NCBI GenBank assembly: GCA_024640565.1
Contig: JAHEET010000001.1
Span: 1 to 64,000 of the forward strand
Length of the DNA stretch: 64,000 nucleotides
Source: Flavobacteriaceae bacterium
GTDB taxonomy: Bacteria > Bacteroidota > Bacteroidia > Flavobacteriales > Flavobacteriaceae
Reading direction: 5' to 3'
Below, in pieces: positions 1-8,590 of the stretch. Numbering within the stretch: position 1 is the stretch's first letter; every line of letters starts with the position of its first letter. Under the pieces are notes generated by a model. The model made no database searches and had not been told where the DNA came from. It was given only the letters and a program-made list of their open reading frames with translations. The translations under genes were made by a program, and so were the position numbers.

Positions 1-33
1 ATTTATGTGGGAGAGTAGGTCGCCGCCTTTCTT
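1..33 (+). rRNA. rrf: 5S rRNA, 3' end only
   Basis: The first bases match the conserved 3' end of flavobacterial 5S rRNA (GGGAGAGTAGGTCGCCGCC followed by TTTCTT). The rest of the gene, and presumably a 16S-23S-5S operon, lies upstream of the window. The exact 3' end is uncertain by a few bases. A terminator follows directly. Confidence 0.85.
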
Positions 34-58
34 TATACTGATTTTTATCAGTCCTTTA

Positions 59-92
59 AACCTCATATCTAACGATATGAGGTTTTTTTTTA
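59..92 (+). terminator. Intrinsic terminator of the rRNA operon
   Basis: Stem AACCTCATAT (59-68) pairs with ATATGAGGTT (75-84) around a 6-nt loop, followed by a T run. It sits just after the 5S rRNA end. Confidence 0.85.
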
Positions 93-164
93 ACCCTCGA
101 TGAAATAAATAAGCGCTTGTTCGTTATTATGTAAGATATTCTTTTTTCCTTTGTAAGATCGTTT

Positions 165-1184
165 ATGAAACATTTGTTTGGTTTTCTTACCTTTTTCTAT
201 TTTACCAACTTTTTTGCTCAAGTTGGAGGAGCATCCGTTTATCAATTTTTAAATCTATCTTCATCAGCAAGACAAATTGCCTTAGGCGGTGAAACTTTGA
301 CGATAATGGATGATGTAAATCAACCTATTTGGAATCCCTCGGTTATCAATTCAGAAATGGATAACAAAATTTCGGTCAACTATTCAAGTTTTTTAGCGGG
401 TGTTAATATTGGTTCTGTATCCTATGCAAAAACACTTTCTAGAAGATTTGGAACGCTCCATGCTAGTATTAAATACTTAGATTATGGATCTATGATAGCT
501 GCGAATGAATTTGGTGTTGAAACTGGAAATTTTAGTGCAAATGATATCGCTATTTCTGTGGGGTATGCCTATTCTATTCCGAGATCCAATATCGCCATAG
601 GCGCCAACCTAAAGTTGATAAACGCTACTATTAGTAATTTTACATCTTTTGGGACTGCAATCGATTTTGCGATTCTTTATTACAGCGAATTTCAACCACT
701 TTCAATGTCCCTTGTTGTTCGAAATCTTGGCACCCAATTAAAATCTTTTAATGGTGTCCAAGAAAAAATGCCTTTAAAGGTTGCATTGGGAGTTTCTTAT
801 CGTTTACAATATGTTCCTATAAAATGGTATGGTACCTTGGATAATTTACAGCAATGGGATATCTCTGTGGCCAATCCATCCAATCAAACTGTTGATTTGG
901 AAGGAAATGTAACCAAAGAGGATATTAATTTTTTAAACAATATGTTTCGACATATCATTGTAGGTGCTGAGTTATTTCCTGATAATCTGATAAATATTCG
1001 TGCTGGTTACAATTTTAAAAGAGCCCGTGAACTGGCATTGCAAAATGTGAGAACATTTAGTGGTGTTTCTTTAGGTTTTGGTGTAAAAATGAATAAATTT
1101 AAGTTCAATTATGCATATTCTAAATTTCATGCTGCTGCCAATGCGAGTACTTTTAGTTTATTAATAAATTTGGATAGAAGATAA
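165..1184 (+). CDS. porQ: Type IX secretion system protein PorQ
   Basis: Predicted outer-membrane beta-barrel protein of 339 residues. PorQ takes part in the Bacteroidota-specific type IX secretion system, where it acts at the outer membrane with the attachment complex. An N-terminal signal peptide (about residues 1-18, ending FFA) precedes the mature start QVGGASVYQFLNL, which is typical of PorQ, and the remainder is a run of amphipathic beta strands ending in a short basic tail. It lies 2 bp upstream of cmk, an arrangement I recall as common in flavobacteria. No T9SS cargo C-terminal domain was recognised elsewhere in the window. The assignment rests on recognised sequence character. Confidence 0.85.
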   Translation: MKHLFGFLTFFYFTNFFAQVGGASVYQFLNLSSSARQIALGGETLTIMDDVNQPIWNPSVINSEMDNKISVNYSSFLAGVNIGSVSYAKTLSRRFGTLHASIKYLDYGSMIAANEFGVETGNFSANDIAISVGYAYSIPRSNIAIGANLKLINATISNFTSFGTAIDFAILYYSEFQPLSMSLVVRNLGTQLKSFNGVQEKMPLKVALGVSYRLQYVPIKWYGTLDNLQQWDISVANPSNQTVDLEGNVTKEDINFLNNMFRHIIVGAELFPDNLINIRAGYNFKRARELALQNVRTFSGVSLGFGVKMNKFKFNYAYSKFHAAANASTFSLLINLDRR

Positions 1185-1186
1185 TT

Positions 1187-1882
1187 ATGAAAAAGAAAAT
1201 TACAATAGCAATTGATGGATTTTCATCAACCGGTAAAAGTACCATTGCCAAACAATTGGCACAAAAGTTAGGTTATATCTATGTAGATACTGGTGCTATG
1301 TATAGAGCAGTGACGCTTTTTGCCATGAATCAAAATCTCATTACAGCTACTGAATTTGATATTGCTGGTTTGGAAAAAGAACTTTCAAGAATCTCGTTGT
1401 CCTTCACTTTTAATTCCAACTTTGGCTTCGCAGAGATGTATTTGAATGGTGTGAATGTTGAAAAAGAAATTAGAACTCTAGAAGTTTCTCAATTGGTGAG
1501 TAAAGTTGCTGCGGTTTCTTCTGTGAGGAAAAAGTTAGTTCTGGAACAACAAGCGATGGGTAAAAATAAAGGCATCGTTATGGATGGTAGGGATATTGGT
1601 ACGGTTGTCTTTCCGGATGCTGAATTGAAAATTTTTATGGTAGCTTCTGCAAATACAAGAGCGCAAAGGCGTTATAAAGAATTGATTGCCAAAGGAGATA
1701 CTGTTAGTTATGAAGAAATTTTACAGAATGTAGTAGAAAGAGATCATTTAGATTCTACCCGAAAAGACTCTCCACTTGTTAGAGCGGAGGACGCTATTGA
1801 AATTGATAATTCTGACCTCGGCTTTAAAGAGCAGTTTGATAAAATTTATGCACTCGTAGAAAGCCTATCCTCTTTGAATTAA
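1187..1882 (+). CDS. cmk: (d)CMP kinase
   Basis: Cytoplasmic cytidylate kinase of 231 residues that phosphorylates CMP and dCMP with ATP in pyrimidine nucleotide synthesis. The P-loop GFSSTGKST is at residues 11-19. The CMP-binding segment YVDTGAMYRA follows, and the conserved MDGRDIGT motif starts near residue 132. Length fits the family. It follows porQ by 2 bp, so the two are likely cotranscribed. Its last 4 bp overlap the end of convergent queE, with no terminator hairpin between them. Confidence 0.95.
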   Translation: MKKKITIAIDGFSSTGKSTIAKQLAQKLGYIYVDTGAMYRAVTLFAMNQNLITATEFDIAGLEKELSRISLSFTFNSNFGFAEMYLNGVNVEKEIRTLEVSQLVSKVAAVSSVRKKLVLEQQAMGKNKGIVMDGRDIGTVVFPDAELKIFMVASANTRAQRRYKELIAKGDTVSYEEILQNVVERDHLDSTRKDSPLVRAEDAIEIDNSDLGFKEQFDKIYALVESLSSLN

Positions 1883-2514
1883 GGAATGTTTAGGTATTTG
1901 TGTGTTTGTAGTGATATTTTCCATTTCGGATTTTTCATTACATAGTCTACAATTAATGCTGTCATTTTTTCTTTACGACTCCATTCAGGTTGTAAAAATA
2001 ATTGACATTCTTCATTTACCTTTTGGGCTTGGGCTTCAGCAAATTCGAAATCTGATTTGTTATGAATAATCATTTTCAATTCATTTGCTTCTTTGTAAAC
2101 TTCTTCTAAAGGTAATTTTGTTTTCTTTGGAGACAGGCAAAACCAGTCCCATTTTCCAGAAAAAGAATAGGCACCGGATGTTTCTATATGTGTTTTTATT
2201 TTGTTTTTTTGGAGTAATTCTGTAAGGTAATCCATAGACCACATCAAGGGCTCACCCCCAGTAATAACAACTGTATTGGCATGTTTTGTTATATTTTTAA
2301 CTATGGTGTCTGCGTATGTAGGTGGGTGCAAATCTGCATTCCAACTTTCTTTTACATCGCACCAATGGCAACCTACGTCACATCCACCAACTCTAACAAA
2401 GTAGGCAGCAGTTCCAGTATGAGCGCCTTCGCCTTGTATTGTATAAAATTCTTCCATCAGTGGAAGCATAATACCTTGATTTACTAAATCTTGTGTTTTT
2501 TTATCCATTGCCAT
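1879..2514 (-). CDS. queE: 7-carboxy-7-deazaguanine synthase (radical SAM)
   Basis: QueE of 211 residues. It converts 6-carboxy-tetrahydropterin to 7-carboxy-7-deazaguanine, a step toward preQ0 and queuosine. The radical SAM cluster motif CX3CX2C is at C45, C49 and C52, in the segment GGCDVGCHWCD. The family signature FYTIQGEGAHTGT lies just before it, and VVITGGEP further on binds SAM. It is transcribed toward cmk, and the two coding regions overlap by 4 bp. The start is the first of two close ATGs (ATG GCA ATG), so the protein may be two residues shorter. Confidence 0.92.
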   Translation of the reverse strand: MAMDKKTQDLVNQGIMLPLMEEFYTIQGEGAHTGTAAYFVRVGGCDVGCHWCDVKESWNADLHPPTYADTIVKNITKHANTVVITGGEPLMWSMDYLTELLQKNKIKTHIETSGAYSFSGKWDWFCLSPKKTKLPLEEVYKEANELKMIIHNKSDFEFAEAQAQKVNEECQLFLQPEWSRKEKMTALIVDYVMKNPKWKISLQTHKYLNIP

Positions 2515-2622
2515 TGTATTCTCTAAAAAAGTTTTGAGAAATGCAAAGGTAGTTTTTTGATTAGCAACAATAAAAAGAATAATAAATTAATTCTAACACC
2601 TTAAAAATCAAATGATTTTTTG

Positions 2623-2630
2623 TAAATTTG
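2623..2630 (+). promoter_or_regulatory. -7 element upstream of rpsA
   Basis: TAAATTTG matches the Bacteroidota -7 consensus TAnnTTTG. No convincing TTG -33 element is visible at the usual spacing. A start here would give rpsA an untranslated leader of about 115 nt. Confidence 0.5.
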
Positions 2631-2632
2631 CA

Positions 2633-2665
2633 CTCCTTTTTACGGTAACAGATTTAAAGAAGGAG
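2633..2665 (+). promoter_or_regulatory. Stem-loop in the rpsA leader
   Basis: CTCCTTTTT (2633-2641) can pair with AAAGAAGGAG (2656-2665), with one G-U pair, around a loop of about 14 nt. It lies right after the predicted transcription start and about 90 nt before the rpsA ATG, so the AAGGAG is too far away to act as its Shine-Dalgarno. Leader structures control rpsA in other bacteria; a role here is inference. Confidence 0.35.
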
Positions 2666-2753
2666 CGAAACAAATCATTTTATAAAAACAACTCTTGGCG
2701 TTTTTATCGTTAAAAATCTGAAAAACAATAAGATACAAAAATTATTTTCGGAC

Positions 2754-4565
2754 ATGTCTGAAGAAACAAAAAACACTGAAGAGCAAGTTGTTGCTACAGA
2801 AGTACAAGAAACAGTGGTAGAAACTGTAAATCCAGAACAATTTTTAGCGGATTTTAACTGGCACAAATACGAACAAGGTATTGAAGCTGTTGATGAGGAA
2901 AAATTAGCAGAATTTGAAAAAGCGTTGGAAGGAACTGTAGGTTTCGTAAACGAGCGTGATGTAATTGAAGGTACTGTCATTAGAATTACAGACAGAGACG
3001 CAATCATTGACATTAATTCTAAATCTGAAGGAGTTATCTCTTTGAACGAATTTCGTTACAACCAAGCATTAGCAGAAGGAGATAAAGTAGAAGTATTGGT
3101 AGACAAGAGAGAAGATTCTTCTGGTCAATTAGTATTGTCTCACAAAAAAGCAAGAGTTATAAAGGCATGGGAACGTGTTAATAATGCACATGAAACTGGT
3201 GAAGTAGTCAACGGTTTTGTTAAATGTAGAACTAGAGGTGGTATGATTGTTGATGTTTTCGGAATCGAAGCTTTCTTACCTGGTTCTCAGATTGATGTGA
3301 AGCCAATTAGAGATTACGATCAATATGTAGAGAAAACAATGGAATTCAAAGTTGTGAAAATCAACCACGAATTTAAAAACGTTGTTGTATCTCATAAAGC
3401 ATTAATTGAAGCTGATATTGAAATTCAAAAGAAAGAAATTATTGGTCAACTTGAAAAAGGACAAGTATTAGAAGGTGTTGTTAAAAACATTACTTCTTAT
3501 GGTGTGTTTGTTGATTTAGGTGGTGTAGATGGTTTGGTGCATATTACTGATTTATCATGGTCAAGAATCAATCATCCAAATGAAGTTGTTGAATTGGATC
3601 AAAAATTAAACGTTGTAATTTTAGACTTTGACGATAACAAATCTAGAATCCAATTAGGATTAAAACAATTGTCAGCACATCCATGGGAAGCTTTAAACAC
3701 AGACTTGAAAGTTGGAGATAAAGTAACTGGTGAAGTTGTAGTTTTAGCAGATTATGGAGCATTTGTAGAAGTTGAACAAGGAGTAGAGGGATTGATTCAC
3801 GTTTCTGAAATGTCTTGGTCTACACACTTACGTTCTGCACAAGATTTCGTAAAAGTTGGAGATAAAGTAGAAGCACAAGTCTTAACGCTAGATCGTGAAG
3901 ATCGAAAAATGTCGCTAGGGATCAAACAATTACATCCAGATCCTTGGACCGATATTACAACGAAATACCCAGTTGGAACGACGCATACAGGAACTGTTCG
4001 CAACTATACCAACTTTGGTGTATTTGTAGAATTGGAAGAAGGTATTGATGGCTTGGTTTATATTTCTGATTTATCTTGGACTAAGAAAATCAAACACCCA
4101 TCAGATTTCGTAACTGTTGGCGATAAATTAGAAGTTCAGGTACTAGAATTAGATGTTGAGAATAGAAAGTTAAACTTAGGGCATAAGCAAACTCAAGACA
4201 ACCCTTGGGATGCACATGAAGCTACCTATGCGATCGATTCTAAGCACGAAGGAACAATCAAAGAAAAGAATGACAAAGGCGCAGTAGTAACTTTTGCTGA
4301 TGGAGTAGAAGGTTTTGCACCAAGTCGTTTCTTAGAAAAAGAAGATGGTTCTAAATTAGATAAAGGTCAAACAGCTGAATTTGTAGTTTTAGAGTTTTCT
4401 AAAGAATACAGAAGAGTTGTTGTTTCTCATACTTCAATTTTTAAAGTGCAAGAAAGAAAGAATATCAAAGCAGCAGCAAAGAAATCTGCTGATGCTGAAA
4501 AAACCACATTGGGGGATATTGGAGGTCTTGCAGCCTTAAAAAAGAAAATGGAAGAAGGTAAATAA
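2754..4565 (+). CDS. rpsA: 30S ribosomal protein S1
   Basis: S1 of 603 residues, which binds mRNA on the small ribosomal subunit. After an acidic N-terminus rich in Glu and Val come about six S1 RNA-binding repeats from residue 65 onward. They are recognisable by repeated patterns such as GVVKNITSYGVFVDLGGVDGLVH, TGEVVVLADYGAFVEV and GTVRNYTNFGVFVEL. The C-terminus is Lys-rich. The gene is monocistronic, with its own leader and a strong terminator. The use of well-translated codons fits high expression. Start ATG at 2754 gives the acidic N-terminus usual in the phylum. Confidence 0.95.
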   Translation: MSEETKNTEEQVVATEVQETVVETVNPEQFLADFNWHKYEQGIEAVDEEKLAEFEKALEGTVGFVNERDVIEGTVIRITDRDAIIDINSKSEGVISLNEFRYNQALAEGDKVEVLVDKREDSSGQLVLSHKKARVIKAWERVNNAHETGEVVNGFVKCRTRGGMIVDVFGIEAFLPGSQIDVKPIRDYDQYVEKTMEFKVVKINHEFKNVVVSHKALIEADIEIQKKEIIGQLEKGQVLEGVVKNITSYGVFVDLGGVDGLVHITDLSWSRINHPNEVVELDQKLNVVILDFDDNKSRIQLGLKQLSAHPWEALNTDLKVGDKVTGEVVVLADYGAFVEVEQGVEGLIHVSEMSWSTHLRSAQDFVKVGDKVEAQVLTLDREDRKMSLGIKQLHPDPWTDITTKYPVGTTHTGTVRNYTNFGVFVELEEGIDGLVYISDLSWTKKIKHPSDFVTVGDKLEVQVLELDVENRKLNLGHKQTQDNPWDAHEATYAIDSKHEGTIKEKNDKGAVVTFADGVEGFAPSRFLEKEDGSKLDKGQTAEFVVLEFSKEYRRVVVSHTSIFKVQERKNIKAAAKKSADAEKTTLGDIGGLAALKKKMEEGK

Positions 4566-4590
4566 TCATTTACATTTCATATAATTTTAA

Positions 4591-4621
4591 AAGCCGATAC
4601 AATTTGTATCGGCTTTTTTTA
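4591..4621 (+). terminator. Intrinsic terminator after rpsA
   Basis: AAGCCGATAC (4591-4600) and GTATCGGCTT (4606-4615) form a 10-bp stem with a 5-nt loop, followed by a run of T. Confidence 0.9.
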
Positions 4622-5008
4622 TTAAAGATTAGTACTGGTGTATCTATTCAATTTTTTCAAAGCGCTACATTTTGTAATTCTTACAATCCTATTTTTTTGT
4701 GCTGTTTATCTATATGATTATCTTCAAATAAATTATTCATTTACATCATTTTCTAAATTTAAAAAAGATCATTTTTTAATTTTCCACTTATTCTTATATC
4801 CTCCCACTTATTCCTTGTTTCTCCCACTTATTACTTGACGTTAGTTTTCCTATTTTCTTTATCGCACATTCGTATGGCTATTGCTACTTTAAATAGGTTT
4901 TTGGATTTTATACCACAAAAAAATAAATGATTTCAATGAAATAAAATCATTCCTTGAACCTTTTTTTACGATGAGTTTGCAACAAACTTTTAGCGTTAAA
5001 GAGACCCA
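4622..5008. other. Non-coding gap between rpsA and the scramblase-like gene
   Basis: No convincing gene is seen. A 66-codon open frame at 4638-4838 has low-complexity Phe/Leu-rich content and is not accepted. The stretch contains the 20-bp tandem repeat described separately; no clear promoter for the next gene was found. Confidence 0.6.
4781..4840. repeat. Three degenerate 20-bp tandem repeats
   Basis: Three consecutive units of exactly 20 bp share the core CCACTTATTC/A: TTTCCACTTATTCTTATATC, CTCCCACTTATTCCTTGTTT and CTCCCACTTATTACTTGACG. The period is conserved while the flanks vary. This is too short and too contiguous for CRISPR. Confidence 0.75.
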
Positions 5009-5593
5009 ATGATGAACTCTATTTTTTTTGATTCGAATACTTTTTTTATTGATAAAAAGAGCAATCATTTTAAATACGAAAGTTACTTCAGAGTATTTAA
5101 TGAAAATGGAAACCATGTTGGTTTTATTATCGAAGAAGTTTCTAGCTTACAAAAAATTCTCTCACACTTTCTTAACAAGAATATACTACCCTTTCGGTTC
5201 CAAATTAAGGATTGTAAAGGGAATTTACAATCTTCAGTTTTTAAAGGGTGGACACTCCTGGGTTCTCCAATTATCATAAAGAATGACCAAAACATTACCA
5301 TTGGTTATGTGAAACGAAAACCTAAGGTATTCAACCTTGTTTTTAAAATTTACAATCAAAACAATTTAGTTATTGCATCTGTAATAGATTCTTTTTCCAA
5401 TTATTCATTACACATAGTGGATGCAACTGGAAAAGTCATTGGGAAATTTAATGAAAAATGGGACGGAGAGCTGTCAGGTTTTTTTTCCACCGCAGACAAA
5501 TCCTTTCTCAGTTTGAAAACTAATGCCATGGATTTTTCAAGCAAGTGCATGCTCTTATCTGGTGCACTGATTATTGATAAGATTTTAAAATAA
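5009..5593 (+). CDS. Scramblase/LURP-one-like protein
   Basis: Protein of 194 residues without a signal peptide or clear internal membrane spans. The pattern of short beta strands (FDSNTFFIDKK, YFRVFNENGNHVGFI, LHIVDATGKVIGKF) and the hydrophobic C-terminal end CMLLSGALIIDKIL resemble the phospholipid scramblase/LURP-one fold, a beta-barrel around a hydrophobic helix. Related flavobacterial proteins are annotated as scramblase-related; their function in bacteria is not established. Two adjacent ATG codons make the start uncertain by one residue. The gene stands alone between rpsA and glmM. Confidence 0.5.
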   Translation: MMNSIFFDSNTFFIDKKSNHFKYESYFRVFNENGNHVGFIIEEVSSLQKILSHFLNKNILPFRFQIKDCKGNLQSSVFKGWTLLGSPIIIKNDQNITIGYVKRKPKVFNLVFKIYNQNNLVIASVIDSFSNYSLHIVDATGKVIGKFNEKWDGELSGFFSTADKSFLSLKTNAMDFSSKCMLLSGALIIDKILK

Positions 5594-5701
5594 AGAGTTT
5601 CCCTTTTTTTGCTTTAGAAGTATTCTATTATAAATCCACTTTTTTGATGTATAAATCTTTCTTTTTTTTAACTCAAATTAAGGAAGTAAATTAGAATCAT
5701 T

Positions 5702-5709
5702 TATCTTTG
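5702..5709 (+). promoter_or_regulatory. -7 element upstream of glmM
   Basis: TATCTTTG fits TAnnTTTG and lies 20 bp before the glmM ATG. No clear TTG -33 partner is visible. Confidence 0.5.
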
Positions 5710-5729
5710 TTTTACATAAATTTAGAGAA

Positions 5730-7124
5730 ATGACACTAATTAAATCAATATCAGGCATTAGAGGCACCATTGGTGGAAATATTGGCGATAATTTAACCCC
5801 AATAGATGCCGTAAAATTTGCAGCTGCTTATGGTACATTCATTATCAATAGAAATGCAAATAAAGATAAAATTAAGGTAGTCATTGGAAGAGATGCGCGC
5901 ATTTCTGGAAAAATGATTTCGAGCTTGGTGGCCAATACTTTAGTAGGACTTGGGATAGATGTCGTAGATTTAGGGCTTTCTACAACTCCTACTGTTGAAG
6001 TCGCTGTCTCCATGGAAAATGCAGACGGAGGAATCATTATTACTGCTTCCCACAACCCCAAACAATGGAATGCACTCAAGCTATTAAATGCGCAAGGAGA
6101 GTTCTTAAATGGAGCAGAAGGGGAGCAGATACTAGCATTGGCAGATCGTGAATCTTTTTCTTTTGCAGCTGTTGACGATTTAGGAACCTATACCAAAGAC
6201 AATACCTATTTAGAGAAGCATATTCAAGAAGTTTTAAATTTAGAATTGGTAGATGTTGCCGCAATCCAAAAAGCAAATTTCAAAGTAGTTGTAGATGGGG
6301 TGAATTCGACAGGAGGTATTTTTATTCCAGCCCTGTTGAAAGAATTAAAGGTAACCTGTATCGAGTTGTATTGTACTCCTAATGGTCAATTTCCACACAA
6401 TCCAGAACCTCTAAAAGAGCATTTAACTGCGATCTCAAATTTAGTTGTTGAAAAGCAAGCAGATTTTGGGATTGTAGTTGATCCAGATGTAGATCGTTTG
6501 GCGTTGGTATCGGAGGATGGTTCTATGTTTGGTGAAGAATATACACTCGTTGCTTGTGCAGATTATGTTATAGGTAGATTGGGAGGTGGGAACACCGTGT
6601 CTAATTTATCTTCTTCCCGAGCTTTAAGAGATGTTACTCAAAAACATGGTGGTGAATATACCGCAAGTGCTGTTGGTGAAGTAAATGTTGTTATTAAAAT
6701 GAAAGAAACTAATACCGTAATTGGTGGTGAAGGAAATGGAGGAATTATTTACCCAGCCTCACATTATGGTCGTGATTCTTTGGTTGGGGTTGCATTGTTT
6801 TTGTCACACTTAGCGCATAAAAAAATATCTTGTAAAACGCTTAGAGATTCTTATCCCAGTTATTTTATGAGTAAAAATAAAATTGAGTTAACACCCGAAA
6901 TTGACGTAGACACGATTTTAGAAACGATGGCAACAACGTATAAAAATGAAGATGTCAATACCATCGATGGTGTTAAAATCGATTTTGATGCACAATGGAT
7001 TCACTTGAGAAAGTCCAATACAGAGCCTATTATTAGAATATATACGGAAGCAACTTCACAACAGGCTGCTGATGATTTGGCTGTTCGGTTTATCAATGAA
7101 ATAAAAGAAATTATTGAATGCTAA
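5730..7124 (+). CDS. glmM: Phosphoglucosamine mutase
   Basis: Alpha-D-phosphohexomutase of 464 residues that interconverts glucosamine-6-phosphate and glucosamine-1-phosphate for UDP-GlcNAc, and so for peptidoglycan and LPS. The phosphoserine loop TASHNPKQW carries S107. The metal-binding motif DPDVDR is at 251-256. The sugar-binding segment GEGNGGIIYP and the phosphate-binding C-terminal motif RKSNTEPIIRIY follow. Length fits the Bacteroidota form. A phosphomannomutase activity cannot be excluded by eye. It overlaps the next gene by 7 bp. Confidence 0.88.
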   Translation: MTLIKSISGIRGTIGGNIGDNLTPIDAVKFAAAYGTFIINRNANKDKIKVVIGRDARISGKMISSLVANTLVGLGIDVVDLGLSTTPTVEVAVSMENADGGIIITASHNPKQWNALKLLNAQGEFLNGAEGEQILALADRESFSFAAVDDLGTYTKDNTYLEKHIQEVLNLELVDVAAIQKANFKVVVDGVNSTGGIFIPALLKELKVTCIELYCTPNGQFPHNPEPLKEHLTAISNLVVEKQADFGIVVDPDVDRLALVSEDGSMFGEEYTLVACADYVIGRLGGGNTVSNLSSSRALRDVTQKHGGEYTASAVGEVNVVIKMKETNTVIGGEGNGGIIYPASHYGRDSLVGVALFLSHLAHKKISCKTLRDSYPSYFMSKNKIELTPEIDVDTILETMATTYKNEDVNTIDGVKIDFDAQWIHLRKSNTEPIIRIYTEATSQQAADDLAVRFINEIKEIIEC

Positions 7125-8587
7125 GTTTAGAACACTATTTTGATCAATTTCGAAAGAATATTGTTGGTATTGATCAAACGTTTTTTTCTCCATACGGAGA
7201 GAAAAAGATGGTCTATACAGATTGGACAGCAAGTGGAAGGTTGTACCATCCTATTGAAGAAAAAATGCTGCATAAATTTGGCCCTTTTGTAGCCAATACT
7301 CATACCGAAACAGCAACTTCTGGTGCTGCTATGACCCTAGCATACCATACAGCTAGAGGTATTATAAAAAAACATGTTAATGCCGATGATAATGATGTAT
7401 TAATCACATCGGGCTCTGGAATGACTGGTGTTGTCAATAAGTTTCAACGAATTCTGGGCTTAAAAGTTTCCGAGAATTTAAAAGCACACACAACGATACC
7501 AGAAGACTTAAAACCAATAGTTTTTGTTTCCCATATGGAACACCACTCCAATCATACATCATGGTTGGAAACTATTGCAGACGTGGTGGTGGTCCCCGGT
7601 GATGATCAAGGGTTACTGTGTTTAAAAAACTTTGAAAAATCCATGAAGGAATATCAGCATCGGAAAATTAAAATTGCGGCGATTACTTCTTGTTCAAATG
7701 TAACTGGTATAAAAACACCCTATCATAAAGTAGCCAAATTAATCCACAAATACAATGGATATTGTTTTGTAGATTTTGCTTGTTGTGCACCTTATGTAGC
7801 TATTAATATGCACCCAGCATCAAAAGATGAACATCTCGATGCTATTTTCTTTTCACCCCATAAATTTTTAGGAGGCCCAGGAAGTGCTGGGGTTTTAATT
7901 TTTAACAAAAACTTATACAAAAATACCATTCCGGACAATCCAGGGGGCGGAACGGTAACTTATACCAACCCATGGGGAGAACATGATTATTTTGAGGATG
8001 TTGAAACTCGAGAAGATGGTGGAACACCAGCATTTCTACAAACGATCAGAACAGCGCTTTCCATACAGTTGAAAGAACAAATGGGAACGGCGAATATTGA
8101 AAAAAGAGAAGCGGAAGTTAATGAAGTGCTCTTTGAAACTTTAGAAAGTTTGTCTGGAGTAAAAATTTTAGCACCAAATCATAAAAAACGACTCAGTATT
8201 TTTTCTTTCTATTTTGAGAAATACCATTTCAATTTAGTTGTAAAGTTGTTAAATGATCGCTTTGGATTACAAACCAGAGGTGGTTGTTCTTGTGCAGGAA
8301 CCTATGGGCATTTCTTGTTAAATGTAGACCAATTCACTTCCAATAAAATTAAAAGTCAAATTTTAGAAGGATGTACTACATCAAAGCCAGGTTGGGTTCG
8401 TCTGTCTGTGCATCCAACCATTACAAATGCAGAAGTTACTTTTATCTGCAATTCTCTAAAAGAGTTAATGAAAAATATTGAAGCATGGTCAAAAGATTAT
8501 TTTTATGACGCTCAAAAGAACGATTATATACACCATAATCAAGCCCCTATAGAAAAGGAGTTAGTTGCAAATTGGTTTTCTCTGTAG
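7118..8587 (+). CDS. Class V aminotransferase-fold PLP enzyme (cysteine desulfurase-like)
   Basis: PLP-dependent fold-type I protein of 489 residues, longer than NifS/IscS (about 400). The PLP-binding lysine is K249 in FFSPHKFLGGPGSAG. The GSGMTG segment binds cofactor phosphate. Late in the protein RGGCSCAGTYG carries cysteines where cysteine desulfurases hold their catalytic loop. A true, separate cysteine desulfurase is present at 28557, so this one may act on another substrate; the specific reaction is unknown. The start overlaps glmM by 7 bp (ATG inside GAATGCTAA), suggesting translational coupling. Confidence 0.7.
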   Translation: MLSLEHYFDQFRKNIVGIDQTFFSPYGEKKMVYTDWTASGRLYHPIEEKMLHKFGPFVANTHTETATSGAAMTLAYHTARGIIKKHVNADDNDVLITSGSGMTGVVNKFQRILGLKVSENLKAHTTIPEDLKPIVFVSHMEHHSNHTSWLETIADVVVVPGDDQGLLCLKNFEKSMKEYQHRKIKIAAITSCSNVTGIKTPYHKVAKLIHKYNGYCFVDFACCAPYVAINMHPASKDEHLDAIFFSPHKFLGGPGSAGVLIFNKNLYKNTIPDNPGGGTVTYTNPWGEHDYFEDVETREDGGTPAFLQTIRTALSIQLKEQMGTANIEKREAEVNEVLFETLESLSGVKILAPNHKKRLSIFSFYFEKYHFNLVVKLLNDRFGLQTRGGCSCAGTYGHFLLNVDQFTSNKIKSQILEGCTTSKPGWVRLSVHPTITNAEVTFICNSLKELMKNIEAWSKDYFYDAQKNDYIHHNQAPIEKELVANWFSL

Positions 8588-8590
8588 TCT

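Noticed and set aside
4638-4838. 66-codon open frame after rpsA
   Set aside because: Phe/Leu/Tyr-rich low-complexity translation with no family resemblance; it runs through the tandem repeats and starts within the terminator region.
4781-4840. CRISPR array
   Set aside because: Units are contiguous 20-mers without spacers, only three copies, and no cas genes are present.
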